A stretch of DNA of 64,000 bases from Thalassobacillus sp. CUG 92003 (lineage in GTDB: Bacteria; Bacillota; Bacilli; Bacillales; Halobacillaceae): positions 62,001 through 126,000 of the forward strand of contig NZ_JABLSJ010000010.1 of NCBI RefSeq assembly GCF_013618635.1, in the 5' to 3' direction. Shown one piece after another: positions 16,279 through 25,386 of the stretch. The position numbers and the translations under genes were made by a program. The first letter of the stretch is position 1. Each line of letters starts with the position of its first letter. Below the pieces are notes generated by a model. It was not told the origin of the DNA. It was given only the letters and a program-made list of their open reading frames with translations, and ran no database searches.

Positions 16279-17793
16279 TTAAGCTGTCGTTTTATTTTCG
16301 TTTTTTTCCTTTTCTATAATGGCTTTGTCCTTCTGCAAGGTTTTATAAAAGGAAATCACCATCATGACCATGATAATGGAGAATGGGAACGCTGCTGAGA
16401 TGAGGGCGTTTTGCAAGGCTTGAAGGCCACCCGTATACAGCAACACCGCAGCTGTTGCTGATTGCAGGATCCCCCATGCAAACTTGACCATTTTCGGCGG
16501 GTTCAGCGAGCCGCCTGTGGTCTGCATCCCCAGCACAAACGTTGCTGAGTCGGCCGACGTAATAAAGAATGTGCTGATCAACAACATCGCCAGGATCGAC
16601 ATGATGATGGTCAGTGGGTAGTAATCAAATGTACCAAACAAAGCTTGCTCCGTCGCCAAACCGGCAATATCAGCTGTATTATTCTGCTGGAGGTTGATGG
16701 CTGACATCCCAAAGGTCGAAAACCAAAGGAAGCCCACTACTGTCGGCACGAGCAATACGCCTGTAAGAAATTCTCGAATCGTCCTTCCTTTTGAGACACG
16801 GGCGATAAATATCCCGACAAATGGTGACCAGGAAATCCACCAGGCCCAGTAAAAGACAGTCCAGTTATTGATCCATGCTTGATTTTCATCATTATTCGGC
16901 GCTAGCCGAAAACTCATGGACGGTAAATTTTGTATATATGCTCCAATGCTGTCGGTAAAAATATTCATAATATACAGCGTTGGTCCGACAATCAGCATGA
17001 GTGCAAACAGCACGACAGCCAGAATCATATTCGTGTTGCTTAGCCACTTGATGCCGCGGCTAAGCCCGGTATACGCCGACATCATGAATAGAACCGTCAC
17101 AATTGCAATAATAATCAACTGGACACTGAACGAATTGTCGACATTTGTTAAATAGGAAAGCCCGCCATTGATTTGCGAGGCACCGAACCCGAGCGTTGTC
17201 GCCACACCTACAACCGTGGCGAACACAGCGATAACATCAACCACGACTCCCCACGGACCACGCATAGCTTTTCCAAATAGCGGCTCCAGAGTTGCGCTGA
17301 TCAGCCCCGGTGCTCCTTTGCGGAATTTAAAATAGGCCAGGACCATGGCGACAATAGCGTAGATTCCCCAGGCATGAACACCCCAGTGGAAAAAGGTGAA
17401 TTGCATGGCTTCTTGCAATGCAGCCACTGTTTCAGGTTCAGCTGTCGGGGGGTTCGAGGCGTAGTGAAAAATCGGCTCGGCAGCGCCCCAAAAGACAAGT
17501 CCAATTCCCATTCCCGCACTGAACAGCATAGACAGCCAAGTCGGATAAGAATATTCAGGCTTATCCTCTCGTTTTCCTAATTTAATTTTTCCATATGGGC
17601 TGACAATCATATAAAGACAAAAAATTACAAACAGTGCAACGATGACAAGATAATACCAGCCAAAATTGACGGAAATAAACATTTGAATATCACTTGTCAA
17701 CGATTCAAAGTTATCCGGGGCGAACGACCCCCAGATCACAGCCATTAACGTAATAGCCAGCGTAATCCAAAACACAAGCGTAACCTTTTTCAT
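16279..17793 (-). CDS. BCCT-family compatible-solute transporter, OpuD/BetP type
   Basis: Secondary transporter importing betaine- or choline-type solutes for osmoprotection, 504 residues and twelve membrane segments. The aromatic substrate-site motif WTVFYWAWWISWSPFVG and the upstream FFHWGVHAWGIYA and GMGIGLVFWGAAEP signatures are intact. The start is ATG 17793, eight bases after AAGGAG; an in-frame extension upstream is not supported. The C-terminal tail is charged. Betaine is the commonest substrate; exact specificity cannot be read. Own terminator downstream. Confidence 0.92.
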   Translation of the reverse strand: MKKVTLVFWITLAITLMAVIWGSFAPDNFESLTSDIQMFISVNFGWYYLVIVALFVIFCLYMIVSPYGKIKLGKREDKPEYSYPTWLSMLFSAGMGIGLVFWGAAEPIFHYASNPPTAEPETVAALQEAMQFTFFHWGVHAWGIYAIVAMVLAYFKFRKGAPGLISATLEPLFGKAMRGPWGVVVDVIAVFATVVGVATTLGFGASQINGGLSYLTNVDNSFSVQLIIIAIVTVLFMMSAYTGLSRGIKWLSNTNMILAVVLFALMLIVGPTLYIMNIFTDSIGAYIQNLPSMSFRLAPNNDENQAWINNWTVFYWAWWISWSPFVGIFIARVSKGRTIREFLTGVLLVPTVVGFLWFSTFGMSAINLQQNNTADIAGLATEQALFGTFDYYPLTIIMSILAMLLISTFFITSADSATFVLGMQTTGGSLNPPKMVKFAWGILQSATAAVLLYTGGLQALQNALISAAFPFSIIMVMMVISFYKTLQKDKAIIEKEKNENKTTA

Positions 17794-17804
17794 GAGTGTG
17801 CTCC

Positions 17805-17850
17805 TTCCTGATGTCAATCAATCATATCGTTTATTATGCGTCATCAGGAA
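17805..17850. promoter_or_regulatory. inverted repeat upstream of the BCCT gene, possible operator
   Basis: TTCCTGATG (17805-17813) and CATCAGGAA (17842-17850) are perfect inverted repeats spaced 28 bases, just upstream of the BCCT start codon, overlapping its ribosome site at the proximal arm. It may be a protein site or a hairpin in the leader RNA. Confidence 0.35.
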
Positions 17851-17873
17851 GTAGCTATACTCACGAGTGGCCG

Positions 17874-19187
17874 TTACGATTTATTGCACGCTTGCTTCAG
17901 TTTGTCGATTTGATGGCGGTAATGCTCATGATCCAGTTCATCTAACGAGTCTTCATCTACGACTTTGTCCATATAAATGGCAAACCGCCACACATCGTCT
18001 TTCACATTCTGTTTATTCACCACGGAAATCTTATATAAGGCTTCCATTACACCGTTAATTACTGACAAGTCATGGCTGCCGTACGTCCGGATTTGGTAGA
18101 AGCTCTTGTAAAGATACTCTTGATAGGATTTGGGTTCCATGATGAAACGGAGGGCCCCCTCATCATCTGAATAGTAGCGTATCGGCTCGTACCTTTCTCC
18201 AAGCTCCGCTAATAATGAACCGATCCGATTGATGCAATTGGCTGCAGTATGTGGATCGTTGATGCTTGGGGAAATAGCTTTAACTGATATTTCAACAAGT
18301 TTTTGAATTGAAAATTCAATATCCTTCAAGTCAGTCCGCTCATTGCCGATCATCACGTAAAAGTTACATTCATTTTCATCGAAGTCTGACTCTTCCTGCT
18401 TCCAAAATTTAAATAACGGCATACTTTTTTGAATGTAGTCCCCTATTTGAAAGTTCGCCTCAAGCAATACATTATGCTGCTTGGCCCAGTTAATCAGTGG
18501 ATTCATTTCCACGTTCTGCATATAACCTGACTGGGAAGCATAAATCGTCCCATAATCTGGCGCTTTCATATTATCAAGTTCCTGTTCATCCCAATCACTT
18601 GCTTCGTGCTCCTTCTTGTTTGAAAAGGTCTGGTTGATCATGTTGGATGTACTCTTACGAATTTTGCCTATTAAATTATTGACTTGGACAAATCGTGAAG
18701 AGTGGTGAATAAAGAGCACAAAAAAAGCTAGACACGCAATCGCCACCATCACGGTGAAGAACGGTGTCAGTAAACCTTTTTCTTTCCCATTGTTCAACAA
18801 AAGCAAGTTCAATAAGGAAAATATGAATCCAAAGGAGTAAACCCCCATGACATGCTGCGTGAGACGGCTTTTCATAAAGTCCTGCAGGGTCCTTGGAGAA
18901 AACTGGGTCGAATATGTTGTCAATACCACCATTATGGTCGAAAAGCTGATCGTGGTCATCGTTAAAATGGAGGTGATCAGCGCACTATACAGTGATTTGG
19001 CGATATTGGTATTCGTTAATAGTATAGACGGAACAGCGCTCTTGATCGATGGAATCATCCAGAAATCGATTGCTGTAACAAGAAAGACAGCAAACAGAGA
19101 AATAACACTATAGACGGCTGGCAAAAACCAAAATGTGTCTCTTACTTTTAAAAATATTGTATTTGTGTTCATAGCGCGTACACTCAT
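17874..19187 (-). CDS. DUF2254 membrane protein, copy 1
   Basis: 437 residues, four N-terminal membrane segments, then a soluble C-terminal domain. The family block is clear: MTTISFSTIMVVLTTYSTQFSPRTLQDFM in the second membrane region and AISPSINDPHTAANCINRIG in the cytoplasmic part. Function unknown. Adjacent to the BCCT gene on the same strand, with a possible stress link that is only contextual. The start may be the ATG at 19187 or the ATG 15 bases in; neither has a strong ribosome site. A second copy lies at 36340-37713. Confidence 0.85.
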   Translation of the reverse strand: MSVRAMNTNTIFLKVRDTFWFLPAVYSVISLFAVFLVTAIDFWMIPSIKSAVPSILLTNTNIAKSLYSALITSILTMTTISFSTIMVVLTTYSTQFSPRTLQDFMKSRLTQHVMGVYSFGFIFSLLNLLLLNNGKEKGLLTPFFTVMVAIACLAFFVLFIHHSSRFVQVNNLIGKIRKSTSNMINQTFSNKKEHEASDWDEQELDNMKAPDYGTIYASQSGYMQNVEMNPLINWAKQHNVLLEANFQIGDYIQKSMPLFKFWKQEESDFDENECNFYVMIGNERTDLKDIEFSIQKLVEISVKAISPSINDPHTAANCINRIGSLLAELGERYEPIRYYSDDEGALRFIMEPKSYQEYLYKSFYQIRTYGSHDLSVINGVMEALYKISVVNKQNVKDDVWRFAIYMDKVVDEDSLDELDHEHYRHQIDKLKQACNKS

Positions 19188-19269
19188 TTCTATTAAAGTA
19201 TCTAGTAACTATTTCCGTGCTTAGCGCCATTGAAACTGGGGATTTTTCCATGGCCTAACATAAATAGCA

Positions 19270-19836
19270 TTAATATAAGAGTTGTTCCAGCCATCTGTGT
19301 TGGGGATAGCATTGGATTAAAGCCTGTTTCAACCATTCCTTTTGCCGTTCATTCAAAAACGGGAAAACGTTTTGAAAATCCGCTTCATCTTTATCACTAG
19401 TCGCTTTCGCTTTATATAACAGGACTATCTCCGGATTCAAATAAGGAAAACCTTGTTCCGAGCGCAAATGCATATGAGACAACGGGTAAGTGATATCATG
19501 GTTACGGCGGAATTGCCAATAACGCCCCTTCCGCTCATTCAGCAATATTTCCAAATGATCCTCCTCGTGGTTGACATGGATTTCATGGAGCGGTTGTGCT
19601 AAATGTTCCATTAAGTCCCATTCGACCAATTCCTTCTCTTTCGCCACCTTAACCGTCCAACCTTGGAACAGACGTTGCAATTCCCGCTGATCTTCTCTGA
19701 AAACCGCTACTTCAATGTCGTGGTGCTCCCGGGTCACCTCTCCGATATGAAGATCAATGGCCCATCCTCCGGCAATCAGCCATTTGCCTTCATAACCTTG
19801 CATCCAATCCGCTGCACGTTGGCATAATTCAAACAT
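19270..19836 (-). CDS. nucleotidyltransferase-domain protein, aminoglycoside adenylyltransferase-like
   Basis: 188 residues. WLIAGGWAIDLHIGEVTREHHDIEVAVFR is the signature of the nucleotidyltransferase fold in proteins related to ANT(2'') enzymes: GGWA helix followed by the paired acidic residues (HDIE). Chosen start ATG 19836 lies nine bases after GAGGAAG. Transfer of a nucleotide to an amino sugar or other small molecule is likely; whether it confers resistance cannot be told. Divergent from the neighbouring acetyltransferase gene. Confidence 0.75.
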   Translation of the reverse strand: MFELCQRAADWMQGYEGKWLIAGGWAIDLHIGEVTREHHDIEVAVFREDQRELQRLFQGWTVKVAKEKELVEWDLMEHLAQPLHEIHVNHEEDHLEILLNERKGRYWQFRRNHDITYPLSHMHLRSEQGFPYLNPEIVLLYKAKATSDKDEADFQNVFPFLNERQKEWLKQALIQCYPQHRWLEQLLY

Positions 19837-19949
19837 CGCATTCACCTTCCTCTTCTATTAAGCTTCCCTCTGTTTTCCTATCTATAACCATAATGGGCCA
19901 TCCTCTATGTTAAACTAACACCATTACAATGCACCGGAGGGATCACACG

Positions 19950-20503
19950 TTGCTGAAAGGCCAATTAACCGAACTGCACCCTGTTTCACGCAACGATTTA
20001 CCTTACATGTACGAATGGGACAATGATGAAGAGCTGACGATTTTAGCCTCAGGCTCTAAGTCTCCATGTCGAAATAACAACCCGCTAGAAGCCCTAGAAG
20101 CTTATTATGATGAAAACTTAACCTCCCATCATCTATGGGAGCATGGGAGGCTTTTTATCATTCATACCATCAGCAGCTGCGACACCATTGGAAAATGTGA
20201 TTACCGCGACCTGATTTCATTACCCGGAGCGCTCGCATCGGGATTACTATCGGCGAACGCGAATACTGGGGCAGAGGATATGGCCGAGATGTCCTCCAAA
20301 CCTTGCTTCACCACCTTTTTAACACGTTAAACATCGAACATGTGCAAGGGGAGACGTGGAGTGGCAATCATCAAGCCATCCGCTTCTATGAAAAAGCCGG
20401 GTTCGTGCACGAAGGGAGACTGAGACGCAACGAATTCGTCAACGGCCAATACTACGATACCATCCTCATGGGTATCTTGAAGGAAGAATATCAACAGCAA
20501 TAA
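19950..20503 (+). pseudogene. GNAT acetyltransferase, frameshifted
   Basis: RimJ/RimL-like GNAT protein in two frames. The first (TTG 19950, nine bases after GGAGG) reads through GKCDYRD and then loses homology. The continuation, in another frame from about 20217, reads ITRSARIGITIGEREYWGRGYGRDV..., the acetyl-CoA-binding core, then the FYEKAGFVHEGRLRR C-terminal motif. Restoring one base within the CTGATTTCATT stretch (20211-20221) would give an intact protein of about 184 residues. Sequencing error or recent inactivation. Confidence 0.75.
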
Positions 20504-20507
20504 AAGA

Positions 20508-20528
20508 GCTCCTGATCATTACAGGAGC
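20508..20528. terminator. terminator between GNAT gene and trpS
   Basis: GCTCCTG (20508-20514) pairs with CAGGAGC (20522-20528); flanked by A-rich and T-rich tracts so it can serve both convergent genes. Confidence 0.7.
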
Positions 20529-20535
20529 CCCTTCT

Positions 20536-21528
20536 CTATTTCAGCCCTACCCGTTTTTTCACGGTGTGCATCATGGTTTGCGCTTCGTTTCGCGCCCTTC
20601 CTGCCCCTTCATGCAAGAGCTGATCGATTTTTTGCTGATCATTCATCAACTCTCGATAAACAGAACGGGGCGTTTGCAACGTTCGATTCATGACACGAAA
20701 TAACTCTTCTTTAATTTTGCCGTACCCTATTCCCTCTTGATAAGACCGCTTCATCTGGGCGATTTCTTCATTTGTTGCAAACTCCTGGTACAACGTAAAT
20801 AAGGTTGAATTGTTTGTATCCTTAGGCTCATCAGGTCCCTTAGAATCTGTAATCACACGCTTGACTAATTTCTCCAGGACATGTTCCTCAACAAACAGCG
20901 GGATGGTGTTATCATAACTCTTACTCATCTTCCGGCCGTCCAGACCAGGCACCACCGCTCCATGTTCATTGATAACGTGAGAAGGTAGCTTGAACGTATC
21001 TTCATACGTACGATTGAACGCTCCGGCAATATCTCGGGCCATCTCAACATGCTGAACATTGTCCTTCCCTACCGGAACTTCGTCTCCCTGGAACATCAGA
21101 ATATCAGCGGCCATCATGACAGGATAATTGTATAGCCCCATATTGATTCCATCATCCGCTTCCCGGTCGTGTTCCATATTTTCACTCACTCTCGCTTTAT
21201 AAGCATGAGCTCGGTTCATTAAACCTTTACTCGTTACGGAAGCTAATATCCATTGCAGTTCCACCAATTCCGGCACTTCGGATTGACGATAAAATAACGA
21301 CGTATCAGGGTTGAGCCCCAACGCAAGCCATGTAGCTGCCACTTCATACGTCATTTCCTTCAATTTACGCGCATCATGGACAGCATTCAACGCATGCAGA
21401 TCCGCCATGAAATACATCGTTTCACGTTCAGGGTTCTCGGCAAGCTGTAAGGCCGGTTTAATCGCCCCAATGTAATTTCCTACATGCGGTGTTCCCGTCG
21501 GTTTAATACCTGTCACAGTCCGTTTCAC
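20536..21528 (-). CDS. trpS: tryptophanyl-tRNA synthetase
   Basis: Charges tRNA-Trp in the cytoplasm. Class I synthetase of 330 residues with PHVGN (HIGH motif, residues 14-18) and KMSKS at 200-204, and the tryptophan pocket around NYPVMMAADILMFQGDEVPVG. A GTG start at 21528 follows GGGGGAG. Expression is controlled by the T-box leader directly upstream, which reads the charging state of tRNA-Trp. Confidence 0.97.
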   Translation of the reverse strand: MKRTVTGIKPTGTPHVGNYIGAIKPALQLAENPERETMYFMADLHALNAVHDARKLKEMTYEVAATWLALGLNPDTSLFYRQSEVPELVELQWILASVTSKGLMNRAHAYKARVSENMEHDREADDGINMGLYNYPVMMAADILMFQGDEVPVGKDNVQHVEMARDIAGAFNRTYEDTFKLPSHVINEHGAVVPGLDGRKMSKSYDNTIPLFVEEHVLEKLVKRVITDSKGPDEPKDTNNSTLFTLYQEFATNEEIAQMKRSYQEGIGYGKIKEELFRVMNRTLQTPRSVYRELMNDQQKIDQLLHEGAGRARNEAQTMMHTVKKRVGLK

Positions 21529-21555
21529 AAGGATCTCCCCCTAATTAAATTATCG

Positions 21556-21785
21556 CGGCATGCATAAAAAACCCCATCCTGGAAAAGGACGGGGTTCCGT
21601 GGTGCCACCTTTGTTCGCGGCTTTTAGCCACGCACTTTTGTGCCATAGCGATCACTATGGCGTCTCTTATATCGGCGAGACTTCCGTCATCCCTACTATG
21701 CTGTTCAGGATAATTGCTCCAAAGTCCATTCAATGGTCCGCTCTGTTGATTCTCACCCACCATCAACTCTCTTAAAGAACGACAT
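21556..21785 (-). promoter_or_regulatory. T-box leader of trpS
   Basis: Read on the minus strand: AGAGAG near 21770, a stem-I region with UGG in GAAUGGAC as candidate specifier, then the conserved T-box AAGGTGGCACCACGG (complement of 21598-21612) and an intrinsic terminator ACCCCGTCC/GGATGGGGT followed by a T-run (21565-21597). Uncharged tRNA-Trp would pair with the specifier and T-box to prevent termination. Confidence 0.9.
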
Positions 21786-21880
21786 CCACCTACTCGTCTT
21801 CATCAACGCAAGTCAATATAGTTAAAAGCATCATATCCAATACCGCTTCTTTCGTCAAGTTGATCTACAAGAAAAGTCTG

Positions 21881-22492
21881 TTAAAAAATTTTCATGATCA
21901 GGTACCAGCTGTTCAAAACCACTAAACCTGTCACAATACCCTTCTCGATCAGGGAGCCGGTCTTAAATGTAAAGAAAAAACGAACGTACTTGGAGGAAAA
22001 GGGATAAAAAACCGGTATACCTTTTTTCGTAACAAAATCCCCGACTAAGTGTGAAAAAGCGCCCGCAAGCAGCCCGTGTAAATAAAACCAGGGCAAATCT
22101 AACCATTGGACGATCACATAACTATACACCCACAAACAACCGATAAAAAATAAGGAATGCGTCGCTTTCCGGTGACTTTTAATCATAACAAGAACCGGGA
22201 GCATGAACATGACGAACACTTTCAACTCGTCCCGGTACCGATTCAACCATTCAGGGAAAAACAAATAAGCGGCCAAAGCTGTAAAAAACAGCAGCATTAA
22301 TAAACGCCAGAACTTGTTTCCCAGCCGGGAACGGGGTGAATCAATATCAGGCAGTAAAGACCCGAATAAAACAAAAACAAAATACAAAACCGTATGTAAG
22401 GGCATTGTCGGAACCATTCCAAAGCCTTGTAAGACGGTAATCGCCATGAGCCCGAAGGTGAATCCAACAACCTGGTGTCCTGTTGCCATCAT
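21881..22492 (-). CDS. YdjM/YfhP-family membrane-bound metal-dependent hydrolase
   Basis: 203 residues with about five membrane segments. The family metal-site pattern is present: an N-terminal GHQVVG, then FGSLLPDIDSPRSRLG, HRKATHS and a HLVGDFVTKKGI motif; His and Asp residues in these blocks would bind a divalent metal. Substrate unknown. ATG pair at 22492/22489 follows GAGG. Downstream of the trpS promoter region but transcribed independently. Confidence 0.85.
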   Translation of the reverse strand: MMATGHQVVGFTFGLMAITVLQGFGMVPTMPLHTVLYFVFVLFGSLLPDIDSPRSRLGNKFWRLLMLLFFTALAAYLFFPEWLNRYRDELKVFVMFMLPVLVMIKSHRKATHSLFFIGCLWVYSYVIVQWLDLPWFYLHGLLAGAFSHLVGDFVTKKGIPVFYPFSSKYVRFFFTFKTGSLIEKGIVTGLVVLNSWYLIMKIF

Positions 22493-22601
22493 GATAGTCT
22501 ACCTCATTTTCACTAAAAGTATGACTCTCCAAAATCACGGACTGAGTCATCTATCAGCTTAATACAAAAACATACGTTCGTAAAGAGCGGAATGCCTGTA
22601 A

Positions 22602-23240
22602 CTACTTAAAAATACCGGCCTGACCATAAAATTCCCACCCTTCTTCCTTCACCACCACGCCGCTCCCATCCTCGCAGGTGACAACGGGTAAATCTCCTTC
22701 AATGAATGAATGCAATTGTTCCTGCTCATATTTCGTTCGTTCATAATGAGGATAAAAATGCATGCTGGCCAATCCGAAGCTGCCATAATCGCTTTTAGAC
22801 AAAGGAGACTGCGATTTATACTTCTCATCTACGATATCTGCTATGTCAATCCGCTGCGTCATGATCATAGCGCCAGCACTGGCTCCAATTAAAACGCCAC
22901 CCTCACGGACATAAGCTTGCAGCCAAACGAGCATCTCTGTTTGTTTCAGACAGGAAAGAAAATGAAACGTGTTGCCCCCTGATAAAAAAATAGCATCACA
23001 TTGGCGCAATTCCGGGAGTAAGGACGCGTCATACTCACGGTCCACATCAACATAAACGTAATCCTCAAATCCGATTCGCTTAAATTGATCCCACGCCGGG
23101 TGAAAATACGTACGAGATTCATCTGTCTGAGAGGGGATATAGCCTAGTCGGGGGTTGTCTCCATCAACTTGGCTGATCATACGGTCTTCCAGATCTGGCA
23201 CGAGCGATTGTTTGATGTCACTAAGTAAAATGGCCGTCAT
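22602..23240 (-). CDS. peptidase E-like (S51 family) protein
   Basis: 212 residues with the class I glutamine-amidotransferase-like fold of dipeptidase E. The nucleophile elbow IGASAGAM places Ser121 as catalytic residue, preceded by the LSGGNTFHFL segment that is diagnostic for the family. ATG 23240 follows AGGAGAG; a longer frame upstream has no site. Cytoplasmic peptide or cyanophycin-like dipeptide hydrolysis is the family role; substrate not determined here. Confidence 0.85.
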   Translation of the reverse strand: MTAILLSDIKQSLVPDLEDRMISQVDGDNPRLGYIPSQTDESRTYFHPAWDQFKRIGFEDYVYVDVDREYDASLLPELRQCDAIFLSGGNTFHFLSCLKQTEMLVWLQAYVREGGVLIGASAGAMIMTQRIDIADIVDEKYKSQSPLSKSDYGSFGLASMHFYPHYERTKYEQEQLHSFIEGDLPVVTCEDGSGVVVKEEGWEFYGQAGIFK

Positions 23241-23306
23241 ATTTATCTCTCCTCGCTTGATATGGTAAATTAATGTTAAATACATAAGGATAAAGGAGTT
23301 TATGCG

Positions 23307-23456
23307 ATGTCTGGCCATGCAGAGGAACGCCTGCAATATGATGGTGCTCACGTGATGGGCATTTTGATCCTGTTTAAGTTCAGTGAATTCTTAAGTCTTC
23401 CTTTATGGTCTTTAAGTGTCTCGATTGGCGTTTATATGCTAGCGGCCCTTTTATAA
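23307..23456 (+). CDS. small membrane protein (49 residues), coupled pair first gene
   Basis: ATG 23307 lies eight bases after AAAGGAG. The product has one or two hydrophobic stretches (HVMGILILFKF and LWSLSVSIGVYMLAALL). Its stop codon overlaps the ATG of the next small gene (TAATG), indicating translational coupling. No family recognised. An alternative is that this and the next ORF are two parts of one frameshifted protein of about 95 residues. Confidence 0.5.
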   Translation: MSGHAEERLQYDGAHVMGILILFKFSEFLSLPLWSLSVSIGVYMLAALL

Positions 23457-23590
23457 TGAAAAACGTCAGAGAAGCGATGTATTGGTTCACAACTTACTTA
23501 TTCGGCGTGACCGGCTATATCCTGCTCAATTACTTAGACCCTCACTATAATTGGCTTTATGAGGCGGCCCGGCCTCTTGGACTCAGCTAA
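23456..23590 (+). CDS. small membrane protein (44 residues), coupled pair second gene
   Basis: ATG at 23456 overlaps the preceding stop. The product MKNVREAMYWFTTYLFGVTG continues through one hydrophobic segment to a Tyr/Asn-rich tail. It lacks its own ribosome site, so it depends on the upstream gene or is its frameshifted continuation. Followed by a weak hairpin (23596-23624). Not recognised. Confidence 0.45.
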   Translation: MKNVREAMYWFTTYLFGVTGYILLNYLDPHYNWLYEAARPLGLS

Positions 23591-23630
23591 TAAAGAAGGG
23601 TGCAACCATTTTGGCACACCCTTTGCTCCA

Positions 23631-23915
23631 TTAACATGAATCCTCTGGTAGACCGAGCATTTTGAATTTCGGTCCTTCCATTGTCTGTTTTCCATCAATC
23701 ACTAATTCTTCCGTTAAATAAATGATTTTCTGATCGATTGCCACCGGAATGGAATTAATATTCTCCAATTGATCCTCAGCCTGGGGTTCCTCTAACGCCA
23801 TTCCCAGCTGTGGTTCGCTGCATCCATATCCGGCAAAATAGATGCGAAGACAACCGCCACTCTGATCTTTGAGTAAGAGATCGATCATATCACGTGCTTC
23901 ATCTGTAATTTGCAT
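23631..23915 (-). CDS. HesB/IscA-like protein
   Basis: 94-residue member of the Fe-S biogenesis (IscA/HesB) fold: ITDEARDMIDLLL start, LRIYFAGYGCSEPQLGMAL with one conserved Cys, and a C-terminal Cys in LPEDSC. The spacing and the single C-terminal Cys resemble the YneR/HesB-like branch rather than classic A-type carriers that have a CGC pair, so Fe-S carrier activity is uncertain. Start follows AAAAGGGGAG. Confidence 0.75.
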   Translation of the reverse strand: MQITDEARDMIDLLLKDQSGGCLRIYFAGYGCSEPQLGMALEEPQAEDQLENINSIPVAIDQKIIYLTEELVIDGKQTMEGPKFKMLGLPEDSC

Positions 23916-24098
23916 ACACGCTCTCCCCTTTTATCTATACCATACCACATGAATCCTTCAACTCTGAAATGATTGAGCCTTTACGGCGCTCCTTCCACCT
24001 TTGATTTAACTTTTACGAAGACATAGCGACTTTTTGGAGAGATAGTTAGCAGCTTCAGGATTTTCAAATCAAATTTTTTTGTAAAAAGGAGCATGATC

Positions 24099-24365
24099 GT
24101 GTTATTAACTTCATTAAGTAAGCACATAAAAATAGTGAATAGTGTTCTCATTATTGTCGCCATTATAATTTTTTCTTTGAACGTTGTGAATAGGACAGAA
24201 CACTATCTCATATATGGAATTATAATCAACTGTATTTTAGCCCTCCAGTTTATGGTTAATGGAGTATATATATTCCATAAGAAGCGAAGCTGGTCACTTA
24301 TGTTGATAACGGCGTCGATTCTGATTACGTTCATTACTATATTGGAAATGATGTTATATTATTAA
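24099..24365 (+). CDS. small integral membrane protein
   Basis: 88 residues, three hydrophobic segments, no family recognised. GTG 24099 is seven bases after AAGGAG and is preferred over ATG 24093, which is too close to that site. Lower GC than neighbours. Confidence 0.6.
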   Translation: MLLTSLSKHIKIVNSVLIIVAIIIFSLNVVNRTEHYLIYGIIINCILALQFMVNGVYIFHKKRSWSLMLITASILITFITILEMMLYY

Positions 24366-24417
24366 AAAACATGCTGCAGCCTGAGTACGTGTTACATTTC
24401 ACTTAACCGTTTAATAA

Positions 24418-24444
24418 AGCCCCTCGCCGAACTGGCAAGGGGCT
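24418..24444 (-). terminator. terminator of the Ohr gene
   Basis: AGCCCCTCGCC pairs with GGCAAGGGGCT (one mismatch); on the minus strand it is followed by TTTATT. May also serve the small membrane protein gene. Confidence 0.75.
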
Positions 24445-24455
24445 GATATCTTTAC

Positions 24456-24875
24456 TTATACTGCTTTTGCCTTCAGTTGTACATCGATGTTGCCGCTAGT
24501 CGCTTTGGAATACGGGCAAACTTTATGAGCTTCGTCGACAAGCGCTTCCGCTTCATTCTGGCTGACGCCTCTTACTTCTACATGAAGCACAACGCCTATT
24601 TTAAAGCCGTTATCAGACGAATCCTTAAGCAAGCTAACATCCGCTGTCGTCTCAGAATCAATTTCCTGATTCTTCTTACTAGCAACTAAATTCAATGCAC
24701 CATCAAAACAAGACGAATACGCGGCAGCAAATAGCTGTTCAGGGTTGGAACTATTCTTCTCAACGCCATCTCCTGGCATGGACAGATTAAGGTCAATTAA
24801 CTTGTCACTTGAAGTGACATGACCGTCGCGTCCGCCTTTTGCTGTTGCGTGTTCTGTCAGAATTACATCACTCAT
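24456..24875 (-). CDS. ohr: organic hydroperoxide resistance protein (Ohr/OsmC family)
   Basis: 139-residue thiol peroxidase reducing organic hydroperoxides. The two catalytic cysteines are Cys56 (AAYSSCFDGAL) and Cys120 (KVCPYSKA), with the N-terminal TAKGGRDGHV block typical of Ohr. ATG 24875 is six bases after AGGAGTG; the upstream in-frame ATG is not supported. No adjacent OhrR-type regulator was found in the window. Confidence 0.92.
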   Translation of the reverse strand: MSDVILTEHATAKGGRDGHVTSSDKLIDLNLSMPGDGVEKNSSNPEQLFAAAYSSCFDGALNLVASKKNQEIDSETTADVSLLKDSSDNGFKIGVVLHVEVRGVSQNEAEALVDEAHKVCPYSKATSGNIDVQLKAKAV

Positions 24876-24950
24876 TCTAATCACTCCTTGTTAGAATAAC
24901 GATCTCACTTAATAGATGTACCTCATAATGGGCAAAATCAAACATCTCGT

Positions 24951-25229
24951 TTATGAATCAAACCCATGTTTTTCTCTGATCCAAGCTGGTGCCATCTTCA
25001 CAATCTGCTGAAGTACCAAGGTGAACACCGTGACATCATCCACAATCCCCAGCAAAAATAAAAAATCGGGGATTAAATCAAAAGGCAGAAAAAAATACCC
25101 CACAATCAACGCGATCGAGAAAAACTTACGAGTGAAGGGAACGTCCCCAGACTTAAAAAAATCAACAAGAAACGGGATAGACTGCTTAACATTAAATAAG
25201 AATTTGATGCGTTTCCAAAATCGCCACAT
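24951..25229 (-). CDS. YkvA/DUF1232-family protein
   Basis: 92 residues with the DUF1232 core YFFLPFDLIPDFLFLLGIVDDVTV. One or two hydrophobic segments suggest membrane association. Role unknown. Strong AAGGAG site before the ATG. Confidence 0.85.
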   Translation of the reverse strand: MWRFWKRIKFLFNVKQSIPFLVDFFKSGDVPFTRKFFSIALIVGYFFLPFDLIPDFLFLLGIVDDVTVFTLVLQQIVKMAPAWIREKHGFDS

Positions 25230-25386
25230 AACGATTCTCCTTCTCTAACATTCATGAGTGAGCCCCTTCCCTGTCAGGCAGGGTGCGTTGCTTAATCAAA
25301 ATGAATGATTTAACATTATGATTGGATTATATATCAACACACGTAACAAAACCGAATAGGATAACCAGTAAAGGAGAGAAGCAAGC

